Source: Streptomyces humicola
GTDB taxonomy: Bacteria; Actinomycetota; Actinomycetes; Streptomycetales; Streptomycetaceae
Reading direction: 5' to 3'
DNA length: 64,000 bases
Assembly: GCF_024436035.1 (NCBI RefSeq)
Contig: NZ_JANFNG010000023.1
Location: forward strand, 1 to 64,000
Position numbers and translations under genes: made by a program. Below are positions 44,936 through 54,336 of the stretch, piece by piece; within the stretch, counting starts at the first letter, position 1, and the number at the start of each line of letters is the position of its first letter. The notes beneath the pieces are model-generated. The model was not told the DNA's origin, made no database searches, and worked only from the letters and a program-made list of their open reading frames with translations.

Positions 44936-46429
44936 TCACACCGCGGCACTCCCGCCCTTCGGTTCGATTTTGGTCGGCAAGGCGATGCGGATCTCGTCCC
45001 GCAGGTCCTGGATCTGGCTGTACTGCGCATACCGGCCGGTCAGCCGGTACATCTCACGCAGCCGGTCCCAGGTGCGATGGGACGAGTTCTGGCCGATGCT
45101 CAACAGAGCAAGCCGGGCATAGCGGTCCCCCTGCTCGGGATCGTCGGCGATGAAGCACGCCGACGCCATCGAGATGTGGTCGAAGATCTTCGAACGGTCG
45201 TGTCCGGCGCGCCGCAGATCCAGCGCCCGCTGGGCGTGCTGCTGCGCCGGCGACGCCGCCGCGGGGTCGTGCTCGGCCAGCATGCGGTACGCGAGCGCCT
45301 GCATGCCGTGGAAGTCGGCCTCGTCGAAGTTCTGCATCCAACTCGGGGACGGCACATCGCGCTTGTCGGAGACGAACAGGTCCTCGGCCTGGCCGAGGGT
45401 GCGCCGCATCGCCTGGCCGCGCCCCATGGACGCCTGCGCCCAGGCCTCGATGGTCTGCAGCATCGCGCGTGTGCGCGGCAATGTCTCGTCACCCGAGCCC
45501 GACTGGGCGAGGTTCATCAGATCGAGGGCGTCGTCGGGACGGCCGAGATGGACCATCTGACGTGCGGCACGCGAGAGCGCTTCGCCGGCGCGCGGGCGGT
45601 CACCGCCCTCCCGGGCCGCATGCGCGGCGATCACGAAGTACTTCTGGGCGGTGGGTTCGAGGCCCACGTCGTGGGACATCCACCCGGCGAGCACCGCCAG
45701 ATTGGCGGCCACGCCCCACAACCGCCGTTGCAGGTGCGGCGGATGGCGGTAGGAGAGCATCCCTCCCACCTCGTTGAGCTGGCCGACCACGGCCTTGCGC
45801 TGGAGTCCGCCGCCGCGCGAGGCGTCCCAGGCGCGGAAGACCTCGACCGAGCGCTCCAGCGCTTCGATCTCCTCCGAGCCCACGGGCGCGGCCTCGTAGC
45901 GGTCGTACCCGGCGGCGACGGCGGATGATGCGGGATGCAGAGGATTGTCGAGTTGGGGGGCGTCGGCCGCGAGAGCCGGGTCGGTGTGCAACCAGTCGTA
46001 CATGGCGCTGCTGAGTGCGGAGCCGGCGGCGAGCGCGGCACCCGCGCCCACAAGACCGCGTCGGTTGAGCATGAGGTCCATTCCCGTGAATTCGGTGAGG
46101 ACCGCGGCAGTTCGCTCCGGTGCCCAGGGCAGGCCGTCAGGATTGCTCACGGCTTTTCTTCCCGTACGCCGTTGCCGGTCGAACCCGAGATCCTCGATGG
46201 TCACGACACGGCCGAGGCGCTCGGTGAACAGGGCCGCCAGCACCTTCGGCACGGGATCGCGCGGCGTCTCGCCGGTCTCGATCCAACGGCGTACCCGTGA
46301 GGTGTCGGTCGACAGCTGCGGGTGGCCCATGGCCGCCGCCTGCCTGTTGACCATCCTCGCGAGCTCCCCCTTGGACCATCCGGTGAGGCCGAACAGGTCC
46401 GCGAGACGGGTGTTGGCTTCCTTGGTCAT
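44936..46429 (-). CDS. NsdA/NsdB-family developmental regulator
   Basis: A 497-aa protein with the N-terminal [14 protein letters not shown]...[10 protein letters not shown] region found in NsdA and NsdB, which repress sporulation and antibiotic production in S. coelicolor, followed by TPR-like helical repeats (about residues 190-480). A hydrophobic stretch [19 protein letters not shown] near 125-143 is common in the family. ATG 46429 has GGGGG 4 nt upstream. It diverges from the APH-fold gene across a repeat-rich 414-bp region. Which paralogue it is cannot be told. Confidence 0.88.
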   Translation of the reverse strand: MTKEANTRLADLFGLTGWSKGELARMVNRQAAAMGHPQLSTDTSRVRRWIETGETPRDPVPKVLAALFTERLGRVVTIEDLGFDRQRRTGRKAVSNPDGLPWAPERTAAVLTEFTGMDLMLNRRGLVGAGAALAAGSALSSAMYDWLHTDPALAADAPQLDNPLHPASSAVAAGYDRYEAAPVGSEEIEALERSVEVFRAWDASRGGGLQRKAVVGQLNEVGGMLSYRHPPHLQRRLWGVAANLAVLAGWMSHDVGLEPTAQKYFVIAAHAAREGGDRPRAGEALSRAARQMVHLGRPDDALDLMNLAQSGSGDETLPRTRAMLQTIEAWAQASMGRGQAMRRTLGQAEDLFVSDKRDVPSPSWMQNFDEADFHGMQALAYRMLAEHDPAAASPAQQHAQRALDLRRAGHDRSKIFDHISMASACFIADDPEQGDRYARLALLSIGQNSSHRTWDRLREMYRLTGRYAQYSQIQDLRDEIRIALPTKIEPKGGSAAV

Positions 46430-46843
46430 CAAGCCCCCAGGTTCCTCGGCACAGTTGACATTAATGGCCCCCAGAGGCGGTCGCGAGCATTCGCCATGGT
46501 TCGCCAGGGTCCGCCACATGGTCTGCCACCCATCGACGGGTGTGATGTAGGAACGCGCCACCCCGCCCCGCCCGGGCCCCCCTCCGGAATCTCACGCCGG
46601 GATCTCACCCCGAGATCCCGGCCGGATCCCGGCCGGGGCCAGGCCGGATCCCGGCCGGGGCCAGGCCGGGGCCCGGCCGGGGCCCGGCCGGGGCCCGGAT
46701 CGGGATCCGGGTCCGGCAGCCGCATTCCCCAGGGTGCGGCTGCCGGTTCACCGGATGCGACGGTGGCGTGCGCCGCCCCTGAACGAGTCCTGCACGAGCC
46801 AGAAGCGCTTTACCAGGCACACGAAGGGATCTGTTACCACCTC
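46430..46843. other. Divergent intergenic region, carries 11-bp tandem repeats
   Basis: 414 bp between the NsdA-like and APH-like genes. Its main feature is the array at 46613-46700. Long open frames across it come from the repeat and high GC; I see no supported gene. Confidence 0.6.
46613..46700. repeat. Eight-unit 11-bp tandem repeat
   Basis: Eight 11-mers follow each other without gaps from 46613: AGATCCCGGCC, GGATCCCGGCC, GGGGCCAGGCC, GGATCCCGGCC, GGGGCCAGGCC, GGGGCCCGGCC twice and GGGGCCCGGAT. The 11-bp period is about one helical turn. It lies in the shared control region of the NsdA-like and APH-like genes. Confidence 0.85.
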
Positions 46844-47980
46844 ATGTACTCAGCATCGTCCTCCGTGTCCGCCCCGACCCGGCCGGCCGCCTTCCGCGGC
46901 ACCGGCCTCGCCCCGCGCCCCCGTCCGGTGTCCGCCGAGCCGTACCTGGACCCCTCCCACGCGGCCGGTGCGGGCCGCGCCATCGGGCGGTCGCGCAGCG
47001 TCCCCGCGGGCACCTCCCATCCGCTCAGCGGCAGGCTCGACCTGACCGGCCCCCAGGGCGCCCAACTGCGGTCGGCGATCGCCTCCGTGCAGCGGATCTG
47101 CCCCGAGTTCACCCCGGCCCAGGTGCTGCGCCGCAGCAGCCGGTCGGTGCTGCTGGTCGGCACGGCGGGCCGCAGCCCGGCCGTCGCGAAGTGCCTGATC
47201 GACCACTCGTCCGCCTGGGCCGAGCGGTTCCGTCACGAAATAGCGGCATACCGGGCGTTCGTCCGACACCGCCCTCCGGTGCGCGTACCGCGGCTCATCG
47301 CGGCCGATCCGGAGAGCTGCACGCTCGTGGTGGAACGCATGCCAGGACGCGTGGCAGCGGTGCACCGGCACCCTTCCGAGGCACCACCGCGCAGCGATGT
47401 GCGGGCGGCGCTCGGGGCGTTCTGCCGCATCAATCTGTGGCGTCCGCCGGCCGGGGTCTTCGACGCCCCGGTCGACTATCCGGCGCGGATCTCCCGCTAC
47501 CACGAACTGGGGCTCCTTACCGACCGGGATCTGGGCGATCTGCAGAAGCTGCTGCACGGTCTCGCCCACGCCCAGGGGCAGTTCTGCCACGGCGACGCGC
47601 TGCTGCAGAACGTGCTGCTCTCCCCCGCCGGGCCGGTGCTCGTCGACTGGGAGCACGCGGGGTGGTATCTGCCTGGGTACGACCTCGCCGTGCTGTGGTC
47701 CGTCCTCGGCGACGACCCCGTGTCGCGGCGGCAGATCAGCCAGATGGCCCAGACGGCCGGCCCGACCTCGCGCGACGCGTTCCTGGTGAACCTCATGCTC
47801 GTGCTGACGCGTGAGATCCGCACCTTCGAATCGGCCCTGCAACGCTCCCTGCACGCCGGCGGCCCTGCCGCTTCGGGGACGGCCGAGACGGGCGAGGAGC
47901 AGCGGCTGCTGCTGCGACGCCTGCACGACGACTGCGGAATGGCGCGCCGGGCCGTGCGGGCGGCGGTGGGCACCCGCTGA
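46844..47980 (+). CDS. APH-fold phosphotransferase (aminoglycoside phosphotransferase family)
   Basis: A 378-aa kinase-like protein. After about 80 poorly ordered residues come the N-lobe ([18 protein letters not shown]) and the APH catalytic motifs: [11 protein letters not shown] (catalytic Asp) and LVDWEHAG (metal-binding Asp). The family also phosphorylates choline, homoserine, fructosamine and others, so antibiotic resistance should not be assumed. ATG 46844 has no close Shine-Dalgarno. A strong hairpin follows at 48012-48041. Confidence 0.85.
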   Translation: MYSASSSVSAPTRPAAFRGTGLAPRPRPVSAEPYLDPSHAAGAGRAIGRSRSVPAGTSHPLSGRLDLTGPQGAQLRSAIASVQRICPEFTPAQVLRRSSRSVLLVGTAGRSPAVAKCLIDHSSAWAERFRHEIAAYRAFVRHRPPVRVPRLIAADPESCTLVVERMPGRVAAVHRHPSEAPPRSDVRAALGAFCRINLWRPPAGVFDAPVDYPARISRYHELGLLTDRDLGDLQKLLHGLAHAQGQFCHGDALLQNVLLSPAGPVLVDWEHAGWYLPGYDLAVLWSVLGDDPVSRRQISQMAQTAGPTSRDAFLVNLMLVLTREIRTFESALQRSLHAGGPAASGTAETGEEQRLLLRRLHDDCGMARRAVRAAVGTR

Positions 47981-48011
47981 CCGTCCTCCCCGCGCCCCCT
48001 CAGGCCCCGAC

Positions 48012-48041
48012 GCCCGTGCCGGGTGGCTCCCCGGTACGGGC
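48012..48041 (+). terminator. Hairpin terminator after APH-fold gene
   Basis: A 12-bp stem (GCCCGTGCCGGG with CCCGGTACGGGC, one G-U) and 6-nt loop, 31 nt after the stop at 47980. Confidence 0.65.
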
Positions 48042-48194
48042 GTTGACATGCCGATGACAGGGAAGATGACGGGGCGTATGACGGTTGGACGACATGCCAT
48101 GTGGGCCGGACGGGTTGGTCATTGACCGACCGTCGGATGAACGGTACGTCTGGGATCCGGCCCGGACGGGTCCGGCCCGCACGAGGAGGCTGTC

Positions 48195-50243
48195 TTGCGA
48201 GCATCCGGCATCCGGCCAGTCGCATCCCAGGCATCAGCGTCCCGGCGGTCCCCGCTGCGAGCGGTCACCGCCACGGCCGCTGCCGCCGCGTTGCTTCCCG
48301 TGTGCGCCGCGGCTGCCTCACCGGCCCACGCCCGGCCGCGGGAACCCGGAGCGCTGCAGGCCGCGTTCGCGGCGGCTGCCCGCCGCTACCACGTCCCGGA
48401 GAGCGTGCTGCTCGGTGTGGCGTACATGGAATCGCGCTGGGACACGCACAAAGGGCGGCCGAGCGTGAGCGGCGGCTATGGCCCCATGCACCTCACCGAC
48501 GCGCAGACCGCGATCGAGCAGTCGGTGTGGAAGACCGACGGTGACGCGCTCGGCGACCCGCGCGGCGACGGTTCCCGCCCGATGACCATCCCCTCCACCG
48601 TGAGGATCCCGGAGCTGCGGGCGATTCCCGCGGCCCTGCAGACCGCCGACCAGGCTGCCGCCCTCACCGGCATCGGCAACGAGCAGATCCGCGAGGATCC
48701 TGCCGAGAACATCGCGGGAGGCGCCGCGCTGCTCGCCGCCGCGCAGCGTGAGCTCAAGCAGCCGGTCAGCGACGATCCCGGCCAGTGGTTCGGCGCGGTC
48801 GCCCGCTACTCGGGCGCCGACGACGCCTCCACCGCCGCCGACTTCGCGGCCGACGTCTTCCAGGCGATCAGGGACGGCGAGTCGCGCGTCACGGACACCG
48901 GGGAACGGGTCACCCTCGCGCCCGAGCCTCGGGTCAAGCCGCTCACCGCCCAGACGGCGACGATGGGGCTGCGGGCCGCCGAGTCCTCCGGCACCGAATG
49001 CCCGAGCAGCGTCGCCTGCGAGTGGGTTCCGGCACCGTACGAGAAGTACGGCCGGGCGCGGAAGGACTACGGCGACTACGACGTCGCCGACCGGCCCTCC
49101 GACGAGACGATCGACTACATCGTCATCCACGACACCGAGTCCACGTGGGACACCACCATGCGGCTGGTGCAGAACCCGAAGTACCTGGGCTGGCACTTCA
49201 CCGTGCGCTCCATCGACGGCCACATCGCCGAGCACATGCACACCAAGGACGTCGGCTGGCACGCAGGCAACTGGTACGTCAACGCCAAGTCCATCGGTGT
49301 CGAGCACGAGGGCTTCCTCGCCGATCCCGACGCCTGGTACACGGAGGAGATGTACCGCGCCTCGGCTCGACTGGTGCGGTACCTGGCGCACAAGTACGAC
49401 ATCCCGCTCGACCGGCAGCACATCCTCGGCCACGACAACGTGCCCGGCATGAACACGGCCGGGATCAAGGCCCAGCACACCGACCCCGGCCCCTACTGGG
49501 ACTGGGCACACTACTTCGAGCTCCTGGGGGCGCCCTTCCGCGCGACCGCGGACGCTGACGGCGGCGAGGTGACCATCGATCCGTCGTACGAGGACAACGA
49601 GCCCCGTTACACCGGCTGCGGCGAGCCCGGCAAGCCGTGCTCGCCGCACGGCTCGGACGCGGTGCGTCTGTACACCGAGCCGAGACAGGACGCCCCGCTC
49701 GTCGACGACGTGGGCCTGCACGGCGACGGCCCGAGCACGGAGGGCCTCAACGATGTGGGCGCCCGTGCCTCGACCGGCCAGCAGTACGCGGTCGCCGGTC
49801 GGGACGGCGACTGGACGGCGATCTGGTACCTCGGCCAGAAGGCCTGGTTCTACAACCCGTGGGACGACCCGGCGGCGGTCGACGCGCAGGGCTGGGTGGC
49901 CAGGCCCAGGCCGGGCGTGCGCTCGGTCCCGGTCTACGGCATGGCGTATCCGGAGCGGTCGGCCTACCCGCGCGGCGTCCGCGCCCAGCCGGTCACTCCG
50001 CTGCCGTACGCCATGCCCGCCGGGCAGTCGTATGTGATCGGCGGCGTGGAGCGGGGCGAGTACTTCTCCGCGAAGTCCTTCGATCCCGCGCGGCACAAAG
50101 TGGTGCGCGGCAAGCAGCGGTACTACGAGATCCAGTTCGGCCACCGGGTGGCGTTCGTCAAGGTGAACGACGTGACCGTGGCGCCGTCCCGCGGCACTGA
50201 CCGGGTCAGCCCTGCTGGAACATCGTCGCCGGGAGCGGCTTGA
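48195..50243 (+). CDS. Secreted cell-wall hydrolase: lysozyme-like domain + N-acetylmuramoyl-L-alanine amidase
   Basis: A 682-aa exported protein, probably translated from TTG 48195, 5 nt after GAGGAGG. A signal peptide (Arg-rich start, then AVTATAAAAALLPVCAAAAS) precedes a transglycosylase-like domain (YMESRW with Glu79, then GGYGPMHLT). An amidase_2/PGRP domain spans about residues 300-450, with zinc-site IVIHDTES and QHTDPGPYWDW. A C-terminal SH3-like part has GDWTAIWYLGQKAWFYNP. It would cut the stem peptide from muramic acid and perhaps the glycan strand. Its end overlaps the convergent 50206-50706 gene by 38 bp. Confidence 0.92.
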   Translation: MRASGIRPVASQASASRRSPLRAVTATAAAAALLPVCAAAASPAHARPREPGALQAAFAAAARRYHVPESVLLGVAYMESRWDTHKGRPSVSGGYGPMHLTDAQTAIEQSVWKTDGDALGDPRGDGSRPMTIPSTVRIPELRAIPAALQTADQAAALTGIGNEQIREDPAENIAGGAALLAAAQRELKQPVSDDPGQWFGAVARYSGADDASTAADFAADVFQAIRDGESRVTDTGERVTLAPEPRVKPLTAQTATMGLRAAESSGTECPSSVACEWVPAPYEKYGRARKDYGDYDVADRPSDETIDYIVIHDTESTWDTTMRLVQNPKYLGWHFTVRSIDGHIAEHMHTKDVGWHAGNWYVNAKSIGVEHEGFLADPDAWYTEEMYRASARLVRYLAHKYDIPLDRQHILGHDNVPGMNTAGIKAQHTDPGPYWDWAHYFELLGAPFRATADADGGEVTIDPSYEDNEPRYTGCGEPGKPCSPHGSDAVRLYTEPRQDAPLVDDVGLHGDGPSTEGLNDVGARASTGQQYAVAGRDGDWTAIWYLGQKAWFYNPWDDPAAVDAQGWVARPRPGVRSVPVYGMAYPERSAYPRGVRAQPVTPLPYAMPAGQSYVIGGVERGEYFSAKSFDPARHKVVRGKQRYYEIQFGHRVAFVKVNDVTVAPSRGTDRVSPAGTSSPGAA

Positions 50244-50706
50244 GCAGCTGGTACAGGTCGTCGGTGATCGGCCGGTCCCAGGTGGCGATGGTGACCTGCA
50301 CCCCGTCGTCGCGGTCGAACTGGGCGCAGGAGATGCGCTCCTCGCTGACCTTGATCCGCCGCACGATGAGGAGACTGTCGCCGTGCATCACGGGGATGTC
50401 CTCGCGCTCCACCTCGTGCACGGGCTCGTCGTTGCCGAGCGCCACGAGCAGCTGGGCCACCTCGAACGGGACGTGTCCTTCGCCCGGCTCACGGGCGGGT
50501 GAGCCCTGCGGCAGATTGCCGATGAGCATGGCGGGCCCGCGGCCGCCGAACAGGTCGTACCGCAGGAAGATCCCCTGACAGCTGCCGTCGGGCCCGGGAA
50601 GCAGGCCGGCACCGAGGTTGCCCGGCCAGTCGCCCGGATCCATGGCCAGGACATCGAAGTCCGGCCCTGCGGGCGTGGCGGCGCTGCGACGACGGAGGAA
50701 GGACAT
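50206..50706 (-). CDS. Small conserved actinobacterial protein
   Basis: A 166-aa soluble protein without a known catalytic motif; it has an alpha/beta look and acidic pI. ATG 50706 is favoured over 50745 because MSFLRRR follows directly and homology-like composition begins there, though no strong Shine-Dalgarno is seen. It converges on the amidase gene with a 38-bp overlap. Function unknown. Confidence 0.65.
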   Translation of the reverse strand: MSFLRRRSAATPAGPDFDVLAMDPGDWPGNLGAGLLPGPDGSCQGIFLRYDLFGGRGPAMLIGNLPQGSPAREPGEGHVPFEVAQLLVALGNDEPVHEVEREDIPVMHGDSLLIVRRIKVSEERISCAQFDRDDGVQVTIATWDRPITDDLYQLLKPLPATMFQQG

Positions 50707-50783
50707 GCGGCCATCGTACGTGTCCCTGCCGACGAGGTCCGACACGGAGGCGGCCCGACCGGCGCAGGTGCCTCAGGCAGGCC

Positions 50784-51023
50784 TCAGATGAGGTCGAACT
50801 CGCCGTCGCGTGCGCCGAGTACGAAAGCGCGCCATTCCGCCGGAGTGAAGACCAGCGCGGGTCCCTCCGGATTGCGGCCGTGACGCATGGCGATGTAGCC
50901 CTCGACGAAGGCGATCTCGACGTCACCCGTACCCTGACCGCTCGACTGCCACTGTGCGGCGTCGAGGTCCAGCTGCGGTTTCGGCTCGCTCACCATACGC
51001 TGCGGGGCGGTGCCTTCGGCCAC
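50784..51023 (-). CDS. DUF397 protein without adjacent XRE partner
   Basis: A 79-aa DUF397 protein (HGRNPEGPALVFTPAEWRAFVLGARDGEFDL is the family C-terminus, given here only as position 45-78 of the chain). GTG 51023 has an excellent GGGAGGAG 7 nt upstream and is chosen over ATG 50996. Unlike the copy at 13701, no XRE-DUF5753 or ATP-binding gene is beside it. Confidence 0.82.
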   Translation of the reverse strand: MAEGTAPQRMVSEPKPQLDLDAAQWQSSGQGTGDVEIAFVEGYIAMRHGRNPEGPALVFTPAEWRAFVLGARDGEFDLI

Positions 51024-51144
51024 GTCCGTTCTCCTCCCGTCGGTGCCCACCCGACCAGCGTATCCACGGTGAGCGGCGCCGAACAGGGCGAGTGCCCAGC
51101 TGATCGTCCACGGTCGGAAACGGATTGGATCCAGTCGCAAACCA

Positions 51145-52311
51145 TCAGCTCGTGGGCCGCTCGGCACCCACCACCCACATCGAGAAGAACTGGGATCCTC
51201 CCCCGTACGCATGCCCCAGCGCGCGGCGCGCGCCGTCCACCTGATGTTCCCCGGCCTGGCCGCGCACCTGCATCGCCGCCTCGGCGAAACGGATCATCCC
51301 GGATGCCCCGATGGGATTGGTGGACAGCACACCACCCGAGGGATTGACGGGCAGATCTCCCCCGATCTCCGTCACGCCGGACTCGGTGAGCTTCCAGCCC
51401 TCGCCCTCTGCCGCGAAGCCGAGGTTCTCCAGCCACATGGGCTCGTACCAGGAGAACGGCACGTACATCTCGACGGCGTCGATCTCGCGTCGCGGATCGG
51501 TGATCCCCGACTGGAGGAAGACGTCGGCGGCGCACTCCTTTCCCGCCCGCGGCGATACATAGTCCTTGCCGGCGAACATCGTGGGCTCACTGCGCATCGC
51601 CCCGCCGAGCACCCATGCCGGCCGGCGGGGTGCACGGCGCGCGCCGACGGCGTCGGTGAGCACCATGGCGCAGGCGCCGTCGGAGGAGGGACAGGTCTCG
51701 GAGTAGCGGATCGGGTCCCACAGCATCGGCGAGGACTGCACCTTCTCCAGCGTGATGTCCTTCTCGTGCAGATGGGCGTACGGGTTCTTCAGCGCGTTGC
51801 GCCGGTCCTTGTAGGCGACCAGCGATCCGATGGTGTCTGGTGCGCCGCTGCGGCGCATGTAGGCGCGCACATGCGGGGCGAAGAAGCCGCCCGCCCCGGC
51901 GAGCAGCGGCTGCTGGAACGGAATGGGCAGCGACAGACCCCACATGGCGTTGGACTCGGACTGCTTCTCGAAGGCGAGGGTGAGCACCGTGCGATGGACG
52001 CGGGCGGCGACGAGGTTGCAGGCGACCAGCGCCGTGGAGCCGCCGACCGAGCCTGCGGTGTGCACCCGCAGCATCGGCTTGCCCACCGCCCCGAGCGCAT
52101 CGGCGAGATACAGCTCCGGCATCATCACGCCCTCGAAGAAATCGGGCGCCTTGCCGATGACCACGGCGTCGATGTCGGCCCACGTCAACTGCGCGTCGTC
52201 CAGGGCGCGTACCGCCGCCTCCCTCACCAGGCCCGCGATGGACACGTCCCGCCGGGCCGCTACGTGCTTGGTCTGGCCGATCCCGACGACGGCCACCGGC
52301 TCCTTCACCAT
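51145..52311 (-). CDS. Thiolase-fold protein lacking the catalytic Cys (Ltp type)
   Basis: A 388-aa SCP-x/lipid-transfer-type thiolase-fold protein. Where thiolases have Cys-Ala-Thr-Gly-Ser, this reads TAGSVGGSTAL, so the nucleophile is Ser or absent. The GHP histidine region reads VNPSGGVLSTNPIGASG, Asn replacing His. It cannot be a classical thiolase. Ltp-type aldolases of sterol side-chain degradation show the same losses. ATG 52311 overlaps the stop of the upstream paralogue by 1 bp, and GGAGGGGG lies 7 nt before it. Confidence 0.87.
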   Translation of the reverse strand: MVKEPVAVVGIGQTKHVAARRDVSIAGLVREAAVRALDDAQLTWADIDAVVIGKAPDFFEGVMMPELYLADALGAVGKPMLRVHTAGSVGGSTALVACNLVAARVHRTVLTLAFEKQSESNAMWGLSLPIPFQQPLLAGAGGFFAPHVRAYMRRSGAPDTIGSLVAYKDRRNALKNPYAHLHEKDITLEKVQSSPMLWDPIRYSETCPSSDGACAMVLTDAVGARRAPRRPAWVLGGAMRSEPTMFAGKDYVSPRAGKECAADVFLQSGITDPRREIDAVEMYVPFSWYEPMWLENLGFAAEGEGWKLTESGVTEIGGDLPVNPSGGVLSTNPIGASGMIRFAEAAMQVRGQAGEHQVDGARRALGHAYGGGSQFFSMWVVGAERPTS

Positions 52312-53369
52312 CACCGATCCCCCTCCAGGACGGCCACCAGGTTCTGTTGCAGGCACGGGCCCGAGGTCGCGTGGGCGAGCGCCCTGCGTGACGCGCCGCG
52401 GTGGATGCACGCGGCGGCCTCGCCGATGCGGATCAGCCCCGCGGCCATCACGGGGTTGGCGGCGAGCGCACCGCCCGACGGGTTGACGTCCACCTCGTCG
52501 CCGAGGCGCAGTGCCTTGCGCAGCACCACCTCCTGGGAGGTGAAGGGCGCGTGGAGCTCGGCGGTATCGACGGGGGCGTCGAAGGCTCCGGCCCGCTCCG
52601 CCGCCAGCCGGGTGGACGGCGAGTCGGTGAGGTCGCGCACGCCCAGGCCGTGCGGCTCGGTGCGGTGGTCCATACCGCGGATCCACGCAGGGTGCGGGCA
52701 CAGCCGGCGGGCGGTGTCGCCTGCGGCGAGTACGACGGCGGCAGCGCCGTCGCCCACCGGCGGGCAGTCGTGGCGCCGCAGCGGCTGGACGACATAGTCG
52801 GCGGTGAGGAGTTCGGCCGTCGGCGGTGAACTCGCGAGCTGCGCATGCGGGTTGTCCTGCGCGGAGCCTCTGCTGCGTGCGGCGATGCCGGCGAGCCGGC
52901 GTTCGTCGGTGTGGCCCGCGTCGATGAGCGCCTGCGCTTGGAGCGCCGCCAGTGAGACCGAGTCCGGCCACAGGGGCGCGACGTAGTACGGGTCGAGCTG
53001 GCGGCTGAGGACGTCCCGCAGTTCGCCCGGCGAGGACTTCCCGTAGGAGTAGACGAGTGCCGTCTCCGCCTCGCCGGTCAGGATCTTCACCCATGCCTCG
53101 TAGAGCGCCCACGCCCCGTCCGTCTCGACGTGGGATTCGGAGATGGGCGGCCAGGCACCGACGCCGTCGAGCGCCATGGTGAACGAGAAGGCACGGCCGG
53201 CGAGATAGTCGCACGATCCCGAACAGGTGAAGTCGATCTCGGAGGTGGTCAGCCCGACCTGTCCGAGCGCGTCGTGCAGCACCGGCATCAGCATCTCCAC
53301 CTCGGACGTCTCCTCCGAGGTGCGGGTGTGCCGGCTCTGCGCGAACGCGACGACCGCAACGTCCCTCAT
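52311..53369 (-). CDS. Second thiolase-fold protein lacking the catalytic Cys
   Basis: A 352-aa thiolase-fold paralogue. The nucleophile region reads SHVETDGAWAL (no Cys) and the GHP region reads VNPSGGALAANPVMAAG (no His). It is translationally coupled both to the upstream double DUF35 gene (4 bp) and to the downstream paralogue (1 bp), so the three proteins probably form one complex. By analogy with Ltp-ChsH2 systems this would be an acyl-CoA retro-aldolase or a related non-thiolytic enzyme. Confidence 0.87.
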   Translation of the reverse strand: MRDVAVVAFAQSRHTRTSEETSEVEMLMPVLHDALGQVGLTTSEIDFTCSGSCDYLAGRAFSFTMALDGVGAWPPISESHVETDGAWALYEAWVKILTGEAETALVYSYGKSSPGELRDVLSRQLDPYYVAPLWPDSVSLAALQAQALIDAGHTDERRLAGIAARSRGSAQDNPHAQLASSPPTAELLTADYVVQPLRRHDCPPVGDGAAAVVLAAGDTARRLCPHPAWIRGMDHRTEPHGLGVRDLTDSPSTRLAAERAGAFDAPVDTAELHAPFTSQEVVLRKALRLGDEVDVNPSGGALAANPVMAAGLIRIGEAAACIHRGASRRALAHATSGPCLQQNLVAVLEGDR

Positions 53370-54316
53370 AGCAGCTCCCTGTACGAGTCGTAGTCGGCGT
53401 CCGGCTCACCGGTGGGGCGGTAGTGGTCCGGATGGCGGCCGCCCTCGGTCCACACCGGTTCCACGCGCATCCCCATGCGCACCTGGTCGTAAGGGATTCC
53501 GCCGATGCGGCCGTGCAGGGCGAGATCGGCGCCGTCGAGCGCGATGTGCACGTAGACGTACGGCACCTCGATGTCCACGTTCTTCGCCTTGATGTTGACG
53601 ACGCAGAAGGTGGTGACCGTGCCGCGCGGTCCGACCTCGACCTGCTCGTCGGTGGCGACCCCGCAGGTGGGGCATGCGCCGCGGGGCGGGACGTAGACCT
53701 TGCGGCAGGAGGGGCAGCGTTCGCCGATGGTCTTCCGTCCGGCGAGCGCGGTGATGTAGCGGGACTGCGCGCGGCCCGGGAAGTAGGTGTAGTCGAGCCG
53801 GGCGGGGGCGGTGATGCCGGTCACCGGATCGGCGAACTCACCGCTGTGCGGCCGCGCTTCATGCGTCGTCGGGCCATCGTCGTCCGGCTCGAAGCACGCG
53901 ATGTCGGTGATGGCGCCTTCCCGTTCCAGCGCCCAGCGGATGCGCACCCGCATCCCGGTGCGCACGCTCTGCGCACCGCCGGGCGCGTCCAGCGCGTGCA
54001 GCAGGGCGGTGTCGGCGCCGTCCAGCCGGACCAGCACCCAGGCGAACGCCCGGTCCAGTGGCTGACAGGGACGCGGTTGCGGGTTCCAGGCCCAGGCGGT
54101 GACGGTGCCGGCGGTACCGACCTCGACGAGTTCGCGGATCTCCTCGGCGGTCACCGGGTCGTATTCGGCGGGTGGTACGAGCACCCGTCCGTCGGCCGTG
54201 CGGACTCCCAGCACGCTGCGTTCACGCAGCCCGGTCAGGAATGCGCTCTGCACCGGCCCGAGGGAACGGGTGAACGGGAACTCGACGACCAGCGGGGCAC
54301 TCAGGACGTCCGGCAT
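53366..54316 (-). CDS. Double DUF35/OB-fold protein (acyl-CoA binding)
   Basis: A 316-aa protein with two DUF35-type OB folds: an N-terminal one (about residues 35-160, no metal site) and a C-terminal one (about 170-300) preceded by a zinc ribbon, CPSCRKVYVPPRGACPTC. DUF35 partners hold acyl-CoA for thiolase-fold enzymes. ATG 54316 has GGAGG 10 nt upstream; ATG 54337 is possible. It overlaps the next thiolase-fold gene by 4 bp. Confidence 0.9.
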   Translation of the reverse strand: MPDVLSAPLVVEFPFTRSLGPVQSAFLTGLRERSVLGVRTADGRVLVPPAEYDPVTAEEIRELVEVGTAGTVTAWAWNPQPRPCQPLDRAFAWVLVRLDGADTALLHALDAPGGAQSVRTGMRVRIRWALEREGAITDIACFEPDDDGPTTHEARPHSGEFADPVTGITAPARLDYTYFPGRAQSRYITALAGRKTIGERCPSCRKVYVPPRGACPTCGVATDEQVEVGPRGTVTTFCVVNIKAKNVDIEVPYVYVHIALDGADLALHGRIGGIPYDQVRMGMRVEPVWTEGGRHPDHYRPTGEPDADYDSYRELL

Positions 54317-54336
54317 GGGCGTATGCCCTCCTCTCA

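Noticed and set aside
46322-46843. Longer start of the APH-fold protein across the 11-bp repeats
   Set aside because: The extension is low-complexity translation of the repeat and overlaps the NsdA-like gene; ATG 46844 gives a normal protein.
46844-47980. Aminoglycoside resistance gene
   Set aside because: Only the general APH kinase motifs are present; no resistance-enzyme signature or resistance context.
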